From assembly GCF_026725475.1 (NCBI RefSeq), contig NZ_CP109965.1:1736001-1800000 (forward strand): a stretch of DNA of 64,000 nt, given 5' to 3'. The translations under genes were made by a program, and so were the position numbers. The notes beneath the pieces are model-generated. The model worked only from the letters and a program-made list of their open reading frames with translations. It had not been told where the DNA came from and searched no databases. Each line of letters begins with the position of its first letter. Within the stretch, counting starts at the first letter, position 1. This document shows positions 1 through 10,242 of the stretch, piece after piece. The DNA comes from Catenovulum adriaticum. Its GTDB lineage: Bacteria > Pseudomonadota > Gammaproteobacteria > Enterobacterales > Alteromonadaceae.

Positions 1-1
1 T

Positions 2-406
2 AAAAAAATGGGTGCCGATAATTCGATTGCTTCATTTACGGTACCGCTAGGTGCAACTATTAATATGGATGGCACTGCTATAATGCAAGGCGTGGCAACG
101 GTATTTATCGCCCAAGTTTACGCCATTGATTTGAGCATGGCTGACTATTTAGCGGTATTACTCACCGCCACCTTAGCATCAATTGGTACAGCCGGTGTGC
201 CTGGGGTTGGCTTAATTATGCTCGCGATGGTTTTTCAGCAAGTGGGATTACCGGTTGAAGGCATTGCCTTAATTTTAGGGGTCGATCGTTTATTAGATAT
301 GACACGTACGGCCGTGAATGTAACGGGTGATGCCATGGTGACATGCGCTGTGGCAAAGTCAGAAAAAGCGCTTGATAAAGACGTATTTAATTCACCATCA
401 TCATAA
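2..406 (+). CDS. Sodium:dicarboxylate (DAACS family) symporter, C-terminal part, cut by the window start
   Basis: The reading frame is open to the left edge, so only the last 130-odd residues of a longer membrane transporter are present. Known family features are visible: NMDGT, the sodium- and substrate-binding motif of glutamate/aspartate symporters; GTAGVPG, matching the second re-entrant hairpin; and DRLLDMTRTAVNVTGDAM, matching the last transmembrane helix with the Asp and Arg that contact the substrate carboxylate. The protein would sit in the inner membrane and import C4-dicarboxylates or acidic amino acids with Na+. Which substrate is used cannot be told from this part. An inverted repeat follows the stop codon. 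Confidence 0.9.
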   Translation, partial: KKMGADNSIASFTVPLGATINMDGTAIMQGVATVFIAQVYAIDLSMADYLAVLLTATLASIGTAGVPGVGLIMLAMVFQQVGLPVEGIALILGVDRLLDMTRTAVNVTGDAMVTCAVAKSEKALDKDVFNSPSS

Positions 407-432
407 TTAATCTCAACGAATCTCAAATTGGG

Positions 433-465
433 CATGGTTATTCAAAAATAATTTAAATAACCATG
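433..465. terminator. Inverted repeat between convergent genes, possible bidirectional terminator
   Basis: Perfect 10-bp arms CATGGTTATT and AATAACCATG are separated by 13 bases. They lie between the stop of the symporter (plus) and the stop of the methyltransferase (minus). The T-run after it on the plus strand is short (TCTTT), so the terminator role is inferred from position. Confidence 0.5.
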
Positions 466-503
466 TCTTTAGTTGATTGCTACAAGATAATTAAATTTTT
501 GGC

Positions 504-1832
504 TTAGGCTTTTTGCATTACCGCAACAAACATAGTATCTGAGTTTTGATAAGGCGCGCCTAGCAGCTGTTGTTTAATTAACGAAAACTGTTTATTTTTA
601 GCTAAAAAGTCAGCCACTTGTGCTTCGTTTTCGCTAACTTGCCAGCTACAAGTCGCATAAACTAAGCAACCACCCGCACGCACCGCGTAATGCGCTTGAT
701 TTAAAATTTGCTGCTGAATAGCAAGCTGTTGCTGGGTATCAGATTCATTAAAACGCCATTTAGCATCCGGATTGCGGCGCCACGTACCCGCTGAAGTACA
801 AGGCGCGTCAATAAGTACCCAATCAAAACCTTTTTGTTGTGCAGCTTCTTTAGGGAGTTTTAGGGGTTTTTCACCGTTCCAGGCAAAGGTTCTAATATTA
901 AAATAACCAGCGCGCTTAGCACGCTTTTTTACTTCAGCTAGTTTATATTCATGCAAATCAGTAGCAACAACACAGCCTTTATTTTTCATTTTTGCAGCTA
1001 TGGCTAAACTTTTCCCACCTGCACCGGCACAAGTATCCCAAATTTTTTGTCCAGGTTTAACTTGAACCGCTTCGGCAATTTGCTGGCTGGCTAAATCCTG
1101 TATTTCAAACTCACCTTGTTTGTAATTTTCTGTCAGCGTAATATCCTGACCACCGTTAATGCAAAGGCCCTGCTCCGTTAATTGGGCATCAACGCCTTGC
1201 TTATTTAATGCCTCAGATAACCGTTTAACCGTGTCACCCATTTTATCTTGCGAAGCTTGCGTTAACCGTAGCCACAAAGGGGGCGAAACAAGCTGCTTAG
1301 CAATAAACTGCTGATATTCAGCATCATTCCACTGATTTAAAATGCTTCTTTGAGTTAATAATGGCTGCCATTGTGGACGAATGCCATAAAGCATGGCTTT
1401 AGCAGCTGGCTCTTTTGCCAGTTTGCCAACTTGCTGCTCAAACCAAGTTTTGAGTTCATCATAAGTTTGGTTTTGCAAATTAAGCAAACAATCAGGCTGT
1501 TCAAGCTGATGATATTCAAGTAACAAGTTAACCCACTGCCAAAAGCGTGATGACGATAAATCGGCTAAGTCTGCTATTTGCCAGTGTTTATCCCAAGTTT
1601 CAACGTCAGTTTCTGACTGTATATTTTCAAAATGAGCGTCTAAAAAACTCGCGGTTTGCAAAAAACGCATTGCAGCAAACATGGCCTGACTTAAGTCTAA
1701 TTTTTGTGAGCGTGATAAATGGCGATTTTGCTTAAACCATGTTTTCAACCAACGATCTAAAGGTTTTTTTTCGGCTTGTTTTAGCCAATCTCGCCATAAT
1801 AAATTAACATGGCTTTTTTCATTAAATGACAT
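504..1832 (-). CDS. RsmB/NOP-family RNA (cytosine-5) methyltransferase
   Basis: A 442-residue SAM-dependent RNA methyltransferase. The N-terminal half is helical and lacks a clear motif. The C-terminal half is a Rossmann methyltransferase: SAM-binding DTCAGAGGKS near residue 266, IDAPCTSAGTWRRNPD near 341 with the releasing Cys, and YATCSW near 392 with the catalytic Cys that forms the covalent link to cytosine. This two-Cys arrangement is typical of m5C RNA methyltransferases such as RsmB (16S C967). It diverges from E. coli RsmB and is not next to fmt/def, so the exact RNA target is not assigned and the rsmB symbol is withheld. Starts at ATG; the Nif3-like gene lies 41 bases upstream. Confidence 0.85.
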   Translation of the reverse strand: MSFNEKSHVNLLWRDWLKQAEKKPLDRWLKTWFKQNRHLSRSQKLDLSQAMFAAMRFLQTASFLDAHFENIQSETDVETWDKHWQIADLADLSSSRFWQWVNLLLEYHQLEQPDCLLNLQNQTYDELKTWFEQQVGKLAKEPAAKAMLYGIRPQWQPLLTQRSILNQWNDAEYQQFIAKQLVSPPLWLRLTQASQDKMGDTVKRLSEALNKQGVDAQLTEQGLCINGGQDITLTENYKQGEFEIQDLASQQIAEAVQVKPGQKIWDTCAGAGGKSLAIAAKMKNKGCVVATDLHEYKLAEVKKRAKRAGYFNIRTFAWNGEKPLKLPKEAAQQKGFDWVLIDAPCTSAGTWRRNPDAKWRFNESDTQQQLAIQQQILNQAHYAVRAGGCLVYATCSWQVSENEAQVADFLAKNKQFSLIKQQLLGAPYQNSDTMFVAVMQKA

Positions 1833-1873
1833 AACTGACTCAGTTAACAGGTTAAGTTTAAGCTAAAATTGAA

Positions 1874-2629
1874 TTATGCTGGATTATCAATATCAATAAA
1901 TTCAACGTCAAAATCAAATTGCGATGCTAGGTGCTCCCCAACCGCTTTTGCGCCATAACGCTCGGTTGCATGATGGCCAGCTGCAATAAAATGAATACCC
2001 ATTTCCCGGGCCGTATGAATGGTTTGCTCGCTGACTTCACCGGTAATAAATAGATCGATATTTTGCGCAGCCGCTTGTTCAATAAAAGATTGCCCCCCTC
2101 CTGTACACCAAGCAACGGTTTTTATCTCAAAATCGCCACCGGCTTCCACTAAAGGTTTACGCTCAAGTTTTTGTTCAAGTAATTGACTAAAAGCGGATAA
2201 GCTCATTGATTGATGCAACTTGCCTTGCATTGCCACACTGGTCGGATTATTGATATCTAACCCAGCAGTCACCTCAATATCCAGCAATTTAGCAAGCTGA
2301 GCGTTATTACCCAAGCTGGGATGAATATCAAGCGGTAAATGGTAAGCATATAAATTAATATCATGAGCTAATAATGCTTTAATCCGTTTTTGTTTCATCC
2401 CTTTAATCACGGGATTTTCGTTTTTCCAAAAAAAACCATGGTGCACAAATAAAGCATCCACTTTTTTTTCAATGGCTTGATCAATCAATAATTGCGTTGC
2501 AGTGACCCCTGTCACTATTTTATTAATATGTTCAGTTCCTTGGATTTGTAACCCGTTGGGGCAAAAGTCCCGAATTTTTTCCGGTTTTAATAACTGGTTT
2601 AAATAAGTTTCTAATTCAAATTGATTCAT
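1874..2629 (-). CDS. ybgI: Nif3-like dinuclear metal-centre protein (YbgI / DUF34 family)
   Basis: A 251-residue protein of the Nif3/YbgI family, whose members form hexameric rings with a two-metal site. Annotations as 'GTP cyclohydrolase 1 type 2' exist, but the physiological role is unsettled. Visible signatures are the N-terminal DFCPNGLQIQG, the metal-binding VHHGFFWKNE near residue 63, HLPLDIHPSLGNN in the middle, and a C-terminal AAGHHATERYG with further His and Glu metal ligands. Length fits the family (about 247 in E. coli). It sits between the methyltransferase and zapC on the same strand, with a 76-base gap to zapC. Confidence 0.9.
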   Translation of the reverse strand: MNQFELETYLNQLLKPEKIRDFCPNGLQIQGTEHINKIVTGVTATQLLIDQAIEKKVDALFVHHGFFWKNENPVIKGMKQKRIKALLAHDINLYAYHLPLDIHPSLGNNAQLAKLLDIEVTAGLDINNPTSVAMQGKLHQSMSLSAFSQLLEQKLERKPLVEAGGDFEIKTVAWCTGGGQSFIEQAAAQNIDLFITGEVSEQTIHTAREMGIHFIAAGHHATERYGAKAVGEHLASQFDFDVEFIDIDNPA

Positions 2630-2705
2630 TTTGTAACTTAATTTTTGGTTGTGTTTATCTTAGAGATGATTCTTTGACGTAGAGTATAACAAAGAGAAAG
2701 CAGGA

Positions 2706-3245
2706 TTAAGCTCTATTTTGATAATGCCGGGGGGAAGATTGAGGTACTAAAGGCGCAAAACGATTTGTCATCACTTTTATTGCTTCAAACTGTTTCAGTT
2801 GCTTGGTTTCAGTTAATTGCATATGTTGACTTAATAACATCACTTTTGCGCAATCATTTAGCGTTTCAAGTATTAAAAATATACCCGTTTCTAATGGGCT
2901 TTGAATCAAAACGACTTGTTCAAATAAATCACGTTTTATCTGTTTTTGAGTAATAAAAAACCAACTCTTGGGCTGCTCTTCTAAAGTATAACATTGCTGC
3001 GCAACCGCGTTTAACGCTATTTGCACAGCCATGGCTTCTGAAACGTCAAGCTGTTGGATAACCATATGATAATAATCACAATAAACTTGATTGTCTTCAA
3101 TGCTAAAAGGGCGAGTTATTTTAGCGTCTGGCTTTAGCTTTTTTGCTTTACAAGCAGATTCAAAAACAAAATCTGACATATTTAAACGCAGAGTTTGAGT
3201 TTGTTCATCAAAATACCAATACCAATCGGCTTTAGCTTGTAGCAT
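2706..3245 (-). CDS. zapC: Cell division protein ZapC
   Basis: A 179-residue cytoplasmic protein matching ZapC (E. coli YcbW, 180 residues). ZapC binds FtsZ directly, bundles its filaments and stabilises the Z-ring. Recognised by the aromatic N-terminus DWYWYFDEQTQTL, the mid-protein PKSWFFITQ and the C-terminal EAIKVMTNRFAPLVPQ. The first resembles the E. coli start and the other two resemble PKSWHFVSH and DAIKIMNDRLKPQV. Its place directly downstream of pyrD on the same strand is the same as in E. coli, which supports the call for this fast-diverging family. Confidence 0.85.
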   Translation of the reverse strand: MLQAKADWYWYFDEQTQTLRLNMSDFVFESACKAKKLKPDAKITRPFSIEDNQVYCDYYHMVIQQLDVSEAMAVQIALNAVAQQCYTLEEQPKSWFFITQKQIKRDLFEQVVLIQSPLETGIFLILETLNDCAKVMLLSQHMQLTETKQLKQFEAIKVMTNRFAPLVPQSSPRHYQNRA

Positions 3246-3384
3246 TTTATTTTACTAGCCCTTTTTATACTTATCGTTAACTTTTTATACTCAGCTAAAC
3301 AATTTAAAACTCAATTCGTTTGAGTTAAACAATTGCTTAATTTAAGTCGTTATCTTGAGATCTGACAAGATGACAAAAAAAGCA

Positions 3385-4398
3385 CTATATTTCAAGCTCT
3401 TCTGAAATTTCTTTGATTAATTTTGGACCGCGATAAATAAATCCAGTGTAAATTTGTACTAATTGAGCGCCCGCATCCATTTTTTCTTGCGCCGCCTGAG
3501 CCGAATTTATTCCGCCAACCCCAATGACTGGCAGTTTACCATCTAATGCTTGATGTAACATACGGATAATTTCAGTACTAGAATGACGAACAGGCATACC
3601 GCTTAAACCGCCCGCTTCATTACCATGTGGCAAATGGGCAACTTTATCTCGATTCAGCGTGGTATTCGTTGCAATCACCCCATCGATTTCATTTTTAATC
3701 AAGCTTTCAGCAACTTGAGTAACTTCTTCTTCGCTCATATCAGGTGCAATTTTCACTAATACTGGCACATACTTAGCAAACTTTTTTTCAAGCTCTAACT
3801 GTTTTTGTTTAATTGCGCCAAGTAAATCATCTAATGCTTCACCATATTGCAAACTACGTAACCCAGGTGTATTAGGTGACGATATATTGACCGTTACGTA
3901 ACTGGCATATTGATACACTTTTTCTAAGCAAACCAGGTAATCATTTTTACCTTCTTCATTGGGAGTGTCTTTGTTTTTGCCTATATTAATCCCCAAAATG
4001 CCATCGTACTTAGCGGCTTTTACTTGTTCAACTAAATAATCGACGCCTTTATTATTAAACCCCATGCGATTAATAATGGCTTGAGCGGGCGGCAATCTGA
4101 ACATCCGGGGTTTGTCATTACCGGGTTGAGGTCTTGGCGTGACCGTACCAACTTCAATAAATCCAAATCCCATTGCCGCGAATGCATCAATACATTCACC
4201 ATTTTTATCTAATCCAGCCGCCAAACCGACTGGATTTGGAAAAGTTAGCCCAAAAAGCTCAACTGGTTTGTTTGGTATACTTTGCTTATATAAACAATCA
4301 AATCCAGTACCACCGGTTTTTTTAAGGCTATTGATGGTCACATCATGTGACCATTCGGCATCTTGGGTAAATAAAAAAGAGCGCAATAACTGATACAT
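3385..4398 (-). CDS. pyrD: Dihydroorotate dehydrogenase (quinone), class 2
   Basis: A 337-residue FMN enzyme of pyrimidine synthesis that oxidises dihydroorotate to orotate and passes electrons to the quinone pool. The N-terminal stretch before NKPVELFGLTFPNPVGLAAG is the membrane-associating helical part characteristic of class 2. Motifs seen include GLAAGLDKNGE, GTVTPRPQPGND, NISSPNTPGLR (the Ser is the catalytic base in this class) and the FMN-phosphate loop GVGGINSA. Length equals the E. coli enzyme (336). The NAD-glutamate dehydrogenase gene ends 22 bases upstream and zapC follows. Confidence 0.97.
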   Translation of the reverse strand: MYQLLRSFLFTQDAEWSHDVTINSLKKTGGTGFDCLYKQSIPNKPVELFGLTFPNPVGLAAGLDKNGECIDAFAAMGFGFIEVGTVTPRPQPGNDKPRMFRLPPAQAIINRMGFNNKGVDYLVEQVKAAKYDGILGINIGKNKDTPNEEGKNDYLVCLEKVYQYASYVTVNISSPNTPGLRSLQYGEALDDLLGAIKQKQLELEKKFAKYVPVLVKIAPDMSEEEVTQVAESLIKNEIDGVIATNTTLNRDKVAHLPHGNEAGGLSGMPVRHSSTEIIRMLHQALDGKLPVIGVGGINSAQAAQEKMDAGAQLVQIYTGFIYRGPKLIKEISEELEI

Positions 4399-4420
4399 TT
4401 TAATTCCATCAACTTAAATT

Positions 4421-7400
4421 TTATTGCATTGTATCGCAATGATGGCTTAACAGCATCAATTCCCTTAACGCAACTGAAAATTTTGCAAATTCATGACTTT
4501 GCGAAGCTCTAAAATCGGCCAACATATGACGCCATCTATCTAAAGCATCTTCATTGTCTTCGCTCCATTTGGCTAATATTTCATCTGACTGACAATTATT
4601 ATCGCAGTTGCGAAGCACAACTGAAGCCAAGGCTCTTTGCTGCCAGTCTGATTCTTCCCGAAATGCAGCACGAGCTAAAGCTTGCCAATGATTAGCAACA
4701 GGTTGCTTGTTTATTTGCTCTAAAAACCAATGTAAATCCATTTGTGCTCCCAGTTTGTAATAAACATTGGCAACCAAATTCAGTGGTTTTTCCGTTTCGT
4801 CAGCAACTTGTGCAATGTCCATAACAGAAAACAGTGTGCTGATATAAGATAACTTTTTGGCAAAAGCTTTATCCACCCCGGCTTTGGTTAATTTTTCTGC
4901 CGATTTAAGTAATTTATTGTGCTCTTCTTCAACTAGGTATTTATCTAAATTCTCGCTCATTTCAGCAAATACGGGTTGATAAAACTTAATCGTTTCTTTA
5001 ATTGATAAGGATTTAATCCGATGACGTAAAAACCAGCGTGTTGCACGCCTAACGGTTCTTCTAAGCTGGAATAAAGCTTCTGATTGAATGCTGGATGCTA
5101 CTTTATTGTCCCAGTTTGCAATACTAATCCAAAGCTCATTCATCGAAAATATTTGGTTAGCTAACGTATAGCAAATTGCCACTTCTGCGATGCTAGCCCC
5201 CGTTTCTTCGGTCATTCGATAAACAAAATTCATCCCCATATCGTTCACTAATTGATTAGCAATTTGAGTCGCGATAATTTCAGCTCGTAATGGATGAGAT
5301 TGCATGGCCTTAGCATAATCTTGCTGTAAAACTTTGGGAAAGTAAGCAACTAAGTTTTCAGATAAAAAAGGATTTTCAGTAATGTCAGGGGTGTTGAGTT
5401 TTTCTTTTAGCACCATTTTACCATAGGCTAACAAGACAGATAATTCTGGCCGAGTTAACCCTTTCCCTGCGGCTAAACGCTCAGACAGTTCATCTTCACT
5501 GGGCAAAAACTCGAGTTCTCGGTCAAGTTCACCTTCTTTTTCTAACCCTTGTAAAAATCGAATTTGTTCACGCAGTTGAGCAGCAATATTAAGTTCGGTG
5601 ACCGATAACGAATGCGTTTGTCGATAACAATCGTTTAATACAATTTGTGCCACCTCGTCTGTCATTTGATAAAGCAGTTGATTACGTTTTTTCATGGTTA
5701 GCTCCCCATCGGCAACCAGACCATTGAGTAAAATTTTAATATTAACTTCTTTATCAGAACAGTCGACCCCACCAACGTTATCAATAAAGTCGGTATTAAT
5801 TAATACACCTTTTTTAGCGGCTTCAATTCGCCCCAATTGAGTACAACCTAAATTACCGCCTTCACCAACCACTTTAAAGTTTATCTGACGTCCATCGACC
5901 CGTAGCACATCATTTGCTCTATCTCCGACATCACTGTGGCTTTCTTTACTTGACTTAATGTAAGTACCAATGCCGCCATTCCAAAATAAATCGGCTTGCA
6001 TTTGTAAAATTAAATGAATTAACTCATTTGGCGCTAAACTACTTTTATCGGTATTTAGCATGCTTTTCATTTCGGGTGTTAATTTAATTGATTTAGCACT
6101 ACGCTCAAAAACGCCCCCGCCTGCGCTAATTAATTTTTGATTATATTCATTCCAGCCTGAACCCGCTTTAAACAAACGTTCACGTTCTTTATAACTTTTT
6201 GCAGGATCAGGCGTCGGATCAATAAAAATATGTAAGTGATTAAAAGCGGCCTGTAAACAAATATGTTTGGATAACAACATACCATTGCCAAACACATCGC
6301 CCGCCATATCACCCACCCCAACACAGGTAAAATCTGTTGTTTGGCAATTAATACCTAATTCTCTAAAATGACGTTTAACCGATTCCCAAGCCCCTCTGGC
6401 AGTAATGCCCATTTTTTTATGATCGTATCCAACGCTACCACCAGAGGCAAAACCATCCGCTAACCAAAAGTTGTATTCTTCTGATATTTCATTTGCGATA
6501 TCCGAAAACGTAGCGGTTCCTTTGTCAGCGGCGACCACTAAGTAAGGGTCTGCATCATCGTGACGAACCACGTTTTTTGGGTGTACAAGCTCGCCCCGTT
6601 CAATGTTATCGGTTATATCAAGCAACGCACGAATAAAAGTTCTATAGCAAAGTTTGCCTTGTTCAATAAATTCAGCTCGAGTTTTTGATTTATCAATTTG
6701 TTTACAAACAAAACCACCTTTAGCGCCAACAGGCACAATAACCGTGTTTTTAACTTGTTGTGCTTTAACCAGCCCTAATACCTCTGTTCTAAAATCTTCT
6801 CGTCTGTCTGACCAGCGTAAGCCTCCACGCGCGACCTTACCACCTCGCAAATGCACACCTTCAATTTGCGGTGAATAAACAAAAATTTCAAATTTTGGAA
6901 TAGGCTTAGGAATATCTGGAATTTCGCCAGGCACTAATTTAATCGAGATATAATCTTTAGGTTCTTTGTTTTCTAATTGATAAAAATTAGTTCGTAAACT
7001 GGCTAAAATCATATCTACATAGCGACGGATAATCCGATCATCATCTAAATTTGCGACCGACTCCAACGCTGAATGGATTTTATCAAGCAGTTTGTCTTGG
7101 CTTTCTTGACTAAAAGCAGAGCCTTTTGGCGAGAATCTTAAACTAAATAATTCAATAAGTTGTTTTGCTATATCAGGATAACTAAAAAAAGTGTTTTCGA
7201 TATAACTTTGACTAAAGCTACTACCTATTTGACGCATATATTTGGCATAAGCTCTTAAAATTGAAATATCGCGCCCTGAAATACCAGCTTGTAAAACTAA
7301 TCGGTTAAAGCCATCATCTTCGAGTTGCCCGCTCCACACTTTATAAAATGCCCGCTGAAACAACTCACGCGTCACATTAAAATCTGAGTAATGTTCAGCC

Positions 7401-9286
7401 TGAATGGACATGGAAAAATCTAAAATCCAATTTACCTGACCTTGCTGAGTCGCAATTTTATAAGGTCGCTCATCGATCACTCGCAGACCAAAGTTTTCGA
7501 GCATGGGGAGCACGTCAGATAAATAAATAGGGGTGTCTCTATGAAATAATTTTAACCGTATCAGGTTGCTCGATTTTTCTGCTTCTTGAGGACGGTACAG
7601 AATCATTCCTAACGGCATAGATTCTTTTAAATCTTCAAGTTTTTCAATATCGACCAATGCCGTGTTTGGCAACTCATTTTCTTTATAACTACGAGAAAAA
7701 GCATGTTCGTATTTACGAGATATTGATTTGCCTTTTTCTTCTCCATATTGGGATAATAAACTTCGTTCTAATTTATCTTCCCACGTTTTCGTTAGCTCAA
7801 TCATATTGGTTTGTAGATCAAATTCATTAATATCAAATTCGTTATCTTCAACCCTAACCATATAGTGCGTACGAGCCAGCGGGGATTCTGATAAGTAAGT
7901 ATAAAACTCAACCGCTTGTTTTGAATTAAAATACTGTTGTAATAAATGTTGGGTTTCAATTCGTAATTTTGTGGTGTAACGATCGCGAGGTACATAAGCC
8001 ATACAAGAAAAATAACGGCCAAAAATATCTTTTCGCACAAATAAACGCGAAATACCACGCTCTTGCATTTGCATGACGCCAAGCGCTATTTGTTTAATTT
8101 CAGATTCGCGGGCGTGTAATATTTCTTCTCTTGGGTAAGTTTCCAAAATATTAAGTACGGCTTTGTATGAATGTGAATTTTTTTGAAAACCAGTTTGCTC
8201 TAAAACCCGCGCAACTTTGTCTTTAATTAGTGGTATGTCAAACGCGCTGTCGTTATAAAAATCTGATGAATACAAGCCAATAAACCTATGTTCACCAATC
8301 ACTTTGCCATCGTCATTAAATTGTTTAATGCCAATATAATCTAAATGCGATGAACGATGCACGTGTGACTGTGCATTCGTTTTGGTTAAAATCATTAAGT
8401 TTTTACTTAAAGCTTCAGCTTTTGCGCTGGCCGGTAAGCTGGACAAAAAGCGTTTAGTTACCCCTTTTTCGTTTTTCATTAAGCCCAGGTTAGTCTCTGA
8501 ACACCGGGCCAATTGATAACCCCCTTTTACCGCATTTAAGCTATATTTTCTGTATCCTAGAAATGTAAATTTATTATCTATTAACCAATTTAGGTAAGCT
8601 AATGCTTCGGTTTTTTGGGTTTTATCCACCACCGAGTCAGGTAAAGTTTTTACTTCTTTAATGACCTTATCGCATTGTTTAACCATGTCTTGCCAATCTG
8701 TGACAGCCAAATCAACTTGACTAATAACATGTGCAATTTGCTGCTCTACTTTTGCTAACACTTCTTGGTCTGACTGTCTGTCAATCTCTATTGAAAAAAT
8801 GGTGTATTCAGTAATATCGCCTTGTTTGCGAGATGGGTTAAGCTGAGTGATTTGTTTATTCGTATCTCGCTTTACCACAACAGATTGATACAATAACCAA
8901 TGCGCTGTTAAGCCTAAACGGTTTAAGGCCATACGGATAGAATCAACTAAAAATGGCTGGTCTTTAGTGACAATTTCAACAATTGTATGATTGCTTTGCC
9001 AACCATGTTGACTTAACTCTGGATTAAATACTCTTATTTGAGGCTCTGGCTCTGATGTTTTATCAGTTTTGTCTGGGTGGGCATTCACTAGCGTTTGCCA
9101 CAAACTAATCACTGCGCCATATAAATCACTATCATTTCGGTTAACTAAATCTTCAGAAGCAATATCACGATAGATTAATTCAGCAAACTGTCTAATTAGC
9201 TTTGCTTGATCGGCCGCAAATTTATTACCAATCAACTTATCAACTTTATCTAATAACACAGATTGGCTTTGTTGTGTCTTTTCCAT
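4421..9286 (-). CDS. gdhB: NAD-specific glutamate dehydrogenase, large (about 180 kDa) type
   Basis: A 1621-residue enzyme of the large NAD-GDH family, which deaminates glutamate to 2-oxoglutarate and feeds amino-acid catabolism. The long N-terminal part carries ACT-like regulatory regions. The catalytic core around residues 800-1200 shows RGGLRWSDRREDFRTEV, the substrate-lysine motif PVGAKGGFV, DDADPYLVVAADKGTATFSD and the dinucleotide-binding VVGEGGNLG. The helical C-terminus is typical of the family. ATG at 9286 is chosen because GGGGTG precedes it by a few bases; a TTG seven codons upstream (9307) has no better ribosome site. It sits 22 bases before pyrD, so co-transcription is possible. 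The symbol follows Pseudomonas usage. Confidence 0.95.
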   Translation of the reverse strand: MEKTQQSQSVLLDKVDKLIGNKFAADQAKLIRQFAELIYRDIASEDLVNRNDSDLYGAVISLWQTLVNAHPDKTDKTSEPEPQIRVFNPELSQHGWQSNHTIVEIVTKDQPFLVDSIRMALNRLGLTAHWLLYQSVVVKRDTNKQITQLNPSRKQGDITEYTIFSIEIDRQSDQEVLAKVEQQIAHVISQVDLAVTDWQDMVKQCDKVIKEVKTLPDSVVDKTQKTEALAYLNWLIDNKFTFLGYRKYSLNAVKGGYQLARCSETNLGLMKNEKGVTKRFLSSLPASAKAEALSKNLMILTKTNAQSHVHRSSHLDYIGIKQFNDDGKVIGEHRFIGLYSSDFYNDSAFDIPLIKDKVARVLEQTGFQKNSHSYKAVLNILETYPREEILHARESEIKQIALGVMQMQERGISRLFVRKDIFGRYFSCMAYVPRDRYTTKLRIETQHLLQQYFNSKQAVEFYTYLSESPLARTHYMVRVEDNEFDINEFDLQTNMIELTKTWEDKLERSLLSQYGEEKGKSISRKYEHAFSRSYKENELPNTALVDIEKLEDLKESMPLGMILYRPQEAEKSSNLIRLKLFHRDTPIYLSDVLPMLENFGLRVIDERPYKIATQQGQVNWILDFSMSIQAEHYSDFNVTRELFQRAFYKVWSGQLEDDGFNRLVLQAGISGRDISILRAYAKYMRQIGSSFSQSYIENTFFSYPDIAKQLIELFSLRFSPKGSAFSQESQDKLLDKIHSALESVANLDDDRIIRRYVDMILASLRTNFYQLENKEPKDYISIKLVPGEIPDIPKPIPKFEIFVYSPQIEGVHLRGGKVARGGLRWSDRREDFRTEVLGLVKAQQVKNTVIVPVGAKGGFVCKQIDKSKTRAEFIEQGKLCYRTFIRALLDITDNIERGELVHPKNVVRHDDADPYLVVAADKGTATFSDIANEISEEYNFWLADGFASGGSVGYDHKKMGITARGAWESVKRHFRELGINCQTTDFTCVGVGDMAGDVFGNGMLLSKHICLQAAFNHLHIFIDPTPDPAKSYKERERLFKAGSGWNEYNQKLISAGGGVFERSAKSIKLTPEMKSMLNTDKSSLAPNELIHLILQMQADLFWNGGIGTYIKSSKESHSDVGDRANDVLRVDGRQINFKVVGEGGNLGCTQLGRIEAAKKGVLINTDFIDNVGGVDCSDKEVNIKILLNGLVADGELTMKKRNQLLYQMTDEVAQIVLNDCYRQTHSLSVTELNIAAQLREQIRFLQGLEKEGELDRELEFLPSEDELSERLAAGKGLTRPELSVLLAYGKMVLKEKLNTPDITENPFLSENLVAYFPKVLQQDYAKAMQSHPLRAEIIATQIANQLVNDMGMNFVYRMTEETGASIAEVAICYTLANQIFSMNELWISIANWDNKVASSIQSEALFQLRRTVRRATRWFLRHRIKSLSIKETIKFYQPVFAEMSENLDKYLVEEEHNKLLKSAEKLTKAGVDKAFAKKLSYISTLFSVMDIAQVADETEKPLNLVANVYYKLGAQMDLHWFLEQINKQPVANHWQALARAAFREESDWQQRALASVVLRNCDNNCQSDEILAKWSEDNEDALDRWRHMLADFRASQSHEFAKFSVALRELMLLSHHCDTMQ

Positions 9287-9471
9287 ATTGAGCACCCCAT
9301 TAAACAATAAAAATTATTGTTTAAGGTTAGTTTAACTTTAAGAAAAGATTAAGGTTTTTAGTAAAAAACTTAAGCCTATTTATTTGAACTTGCGCAAATT
9401 AATAATTGAAACTTAAGCTTTTGCAAAAATATAAATAAAAATATTCGCCTCAGATAAAATACGAAGATAGA

Positions 9472-10242
9472 TTAAAATTTTAGGTAAAAATCTTTTAGCA
9501 ATTTTTTATATGTCGGTGTGTATTGATTTTGACTATCATAAATAACTAACGTTTGTTGCTGAACCTGAATATTTGGCGTTGGATAAAGCCGTTTTTTAAG
9601 CCGTAAACAAGTGCGCTTTGCTGGCTTAACGGGCGTGCTTTTAATGTCTAAACGAGCTTGCAATATAAACCCATTAAATTGTGCTGCTGTTATTAATGTT
9701 TCTGTGATATCAGTTGGAATAACAAGCTCTAATATCCCTTCTTCTTTTATTACATTAGCGCATTGTTTAAACCAACTGTTCCAACTAATGCCCTGCAATT
9801 GACGAGCTAGCTGACGTTGCTGGTTTTGACAATTATCCGATTGAAAATATGGCGGGTTTGCAATTGCCCAATCGTATTCTTGTCTTGCTGGTAAATTAAA
9901 AAAATCTAGCTCTAGTGAATTAATTCGATCTGCCCAAGGCGATTGCATGCTATTAGATTGCGTTTGTAAAAAACCATTAGGATCTAATTCAATGGCATCA
10001 ATAATAACGTTTCTATGTTTAGCATGCTGTGTTTTTTGTGCCAGCATTAAGCTTAACAAACCCGTCCCTGAACCAATATCTAACAGGGTATAATCTTTAA
10101 GTGGCTGATTTTTGTCACTATCAACCAAATCGATTAGCTTATCTATTTGGCTCCAAGCACCTAATATTAAACTATCAGTGCCCACTTTCATTGCCGCTTT
10201 ATCTTGCTTTATACAAAACTGTTTACATCTAAATTCAGACAT
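9472..10242 (-). CDS. trmN6: tRNA1(Val) (adenine(37)-N6)-methyltransferase
   Basis: A 256-residue Rossmann methyltransferase matching E. coli YfiC/TrmN6, which makes m6A37 in valine tRNA. The family start FRCKQFCIKQDKAAMKVGTDSLILGAW, SAM loop DIGSGTGLLSLMLAQ and N6-adenine motif IANPPYF (NPPY) are all clear. ATG at 10242 is chosen because homologues begin with this short MS..F leader; an in-frame start at 10269 would lie deep inside the upstream gene. The chosen start overlaps the 5-oxoprolinase stop by 8 bases, so translational coupling is likely although the two functions are unrelated. Confidence 0.92.
   Translation of the reverse strand: MSEFRCKQFCIKQDKAAMKVGTDSLILGAWSQIDKLIDLVDSDKNQPLKDYTLLDIGSGTGLLSLMLAQKTQHAKHRNVIIDAIELDPNGFLQTQSNSMQSPWADRINSLELDFFNLPARQEYDWAIANPPYFQSDNCQNQQRQLARQLQGISWNSWFKQCANVIKEEGILELVIPTDITETLITAAQFNGFILQARLDIKSTPVKPAKRTCLRLKKRLYPTPNIQVQQQTLVIYDSQNQYTPTYKKLLKDFYLKF

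Noticed and set aside
9287..9307. TTG-started longer form of the glutamate dehydrogenase
   Set aside because: The ATG at 9286 has the better ribosome site and gives a normal N-terminus.
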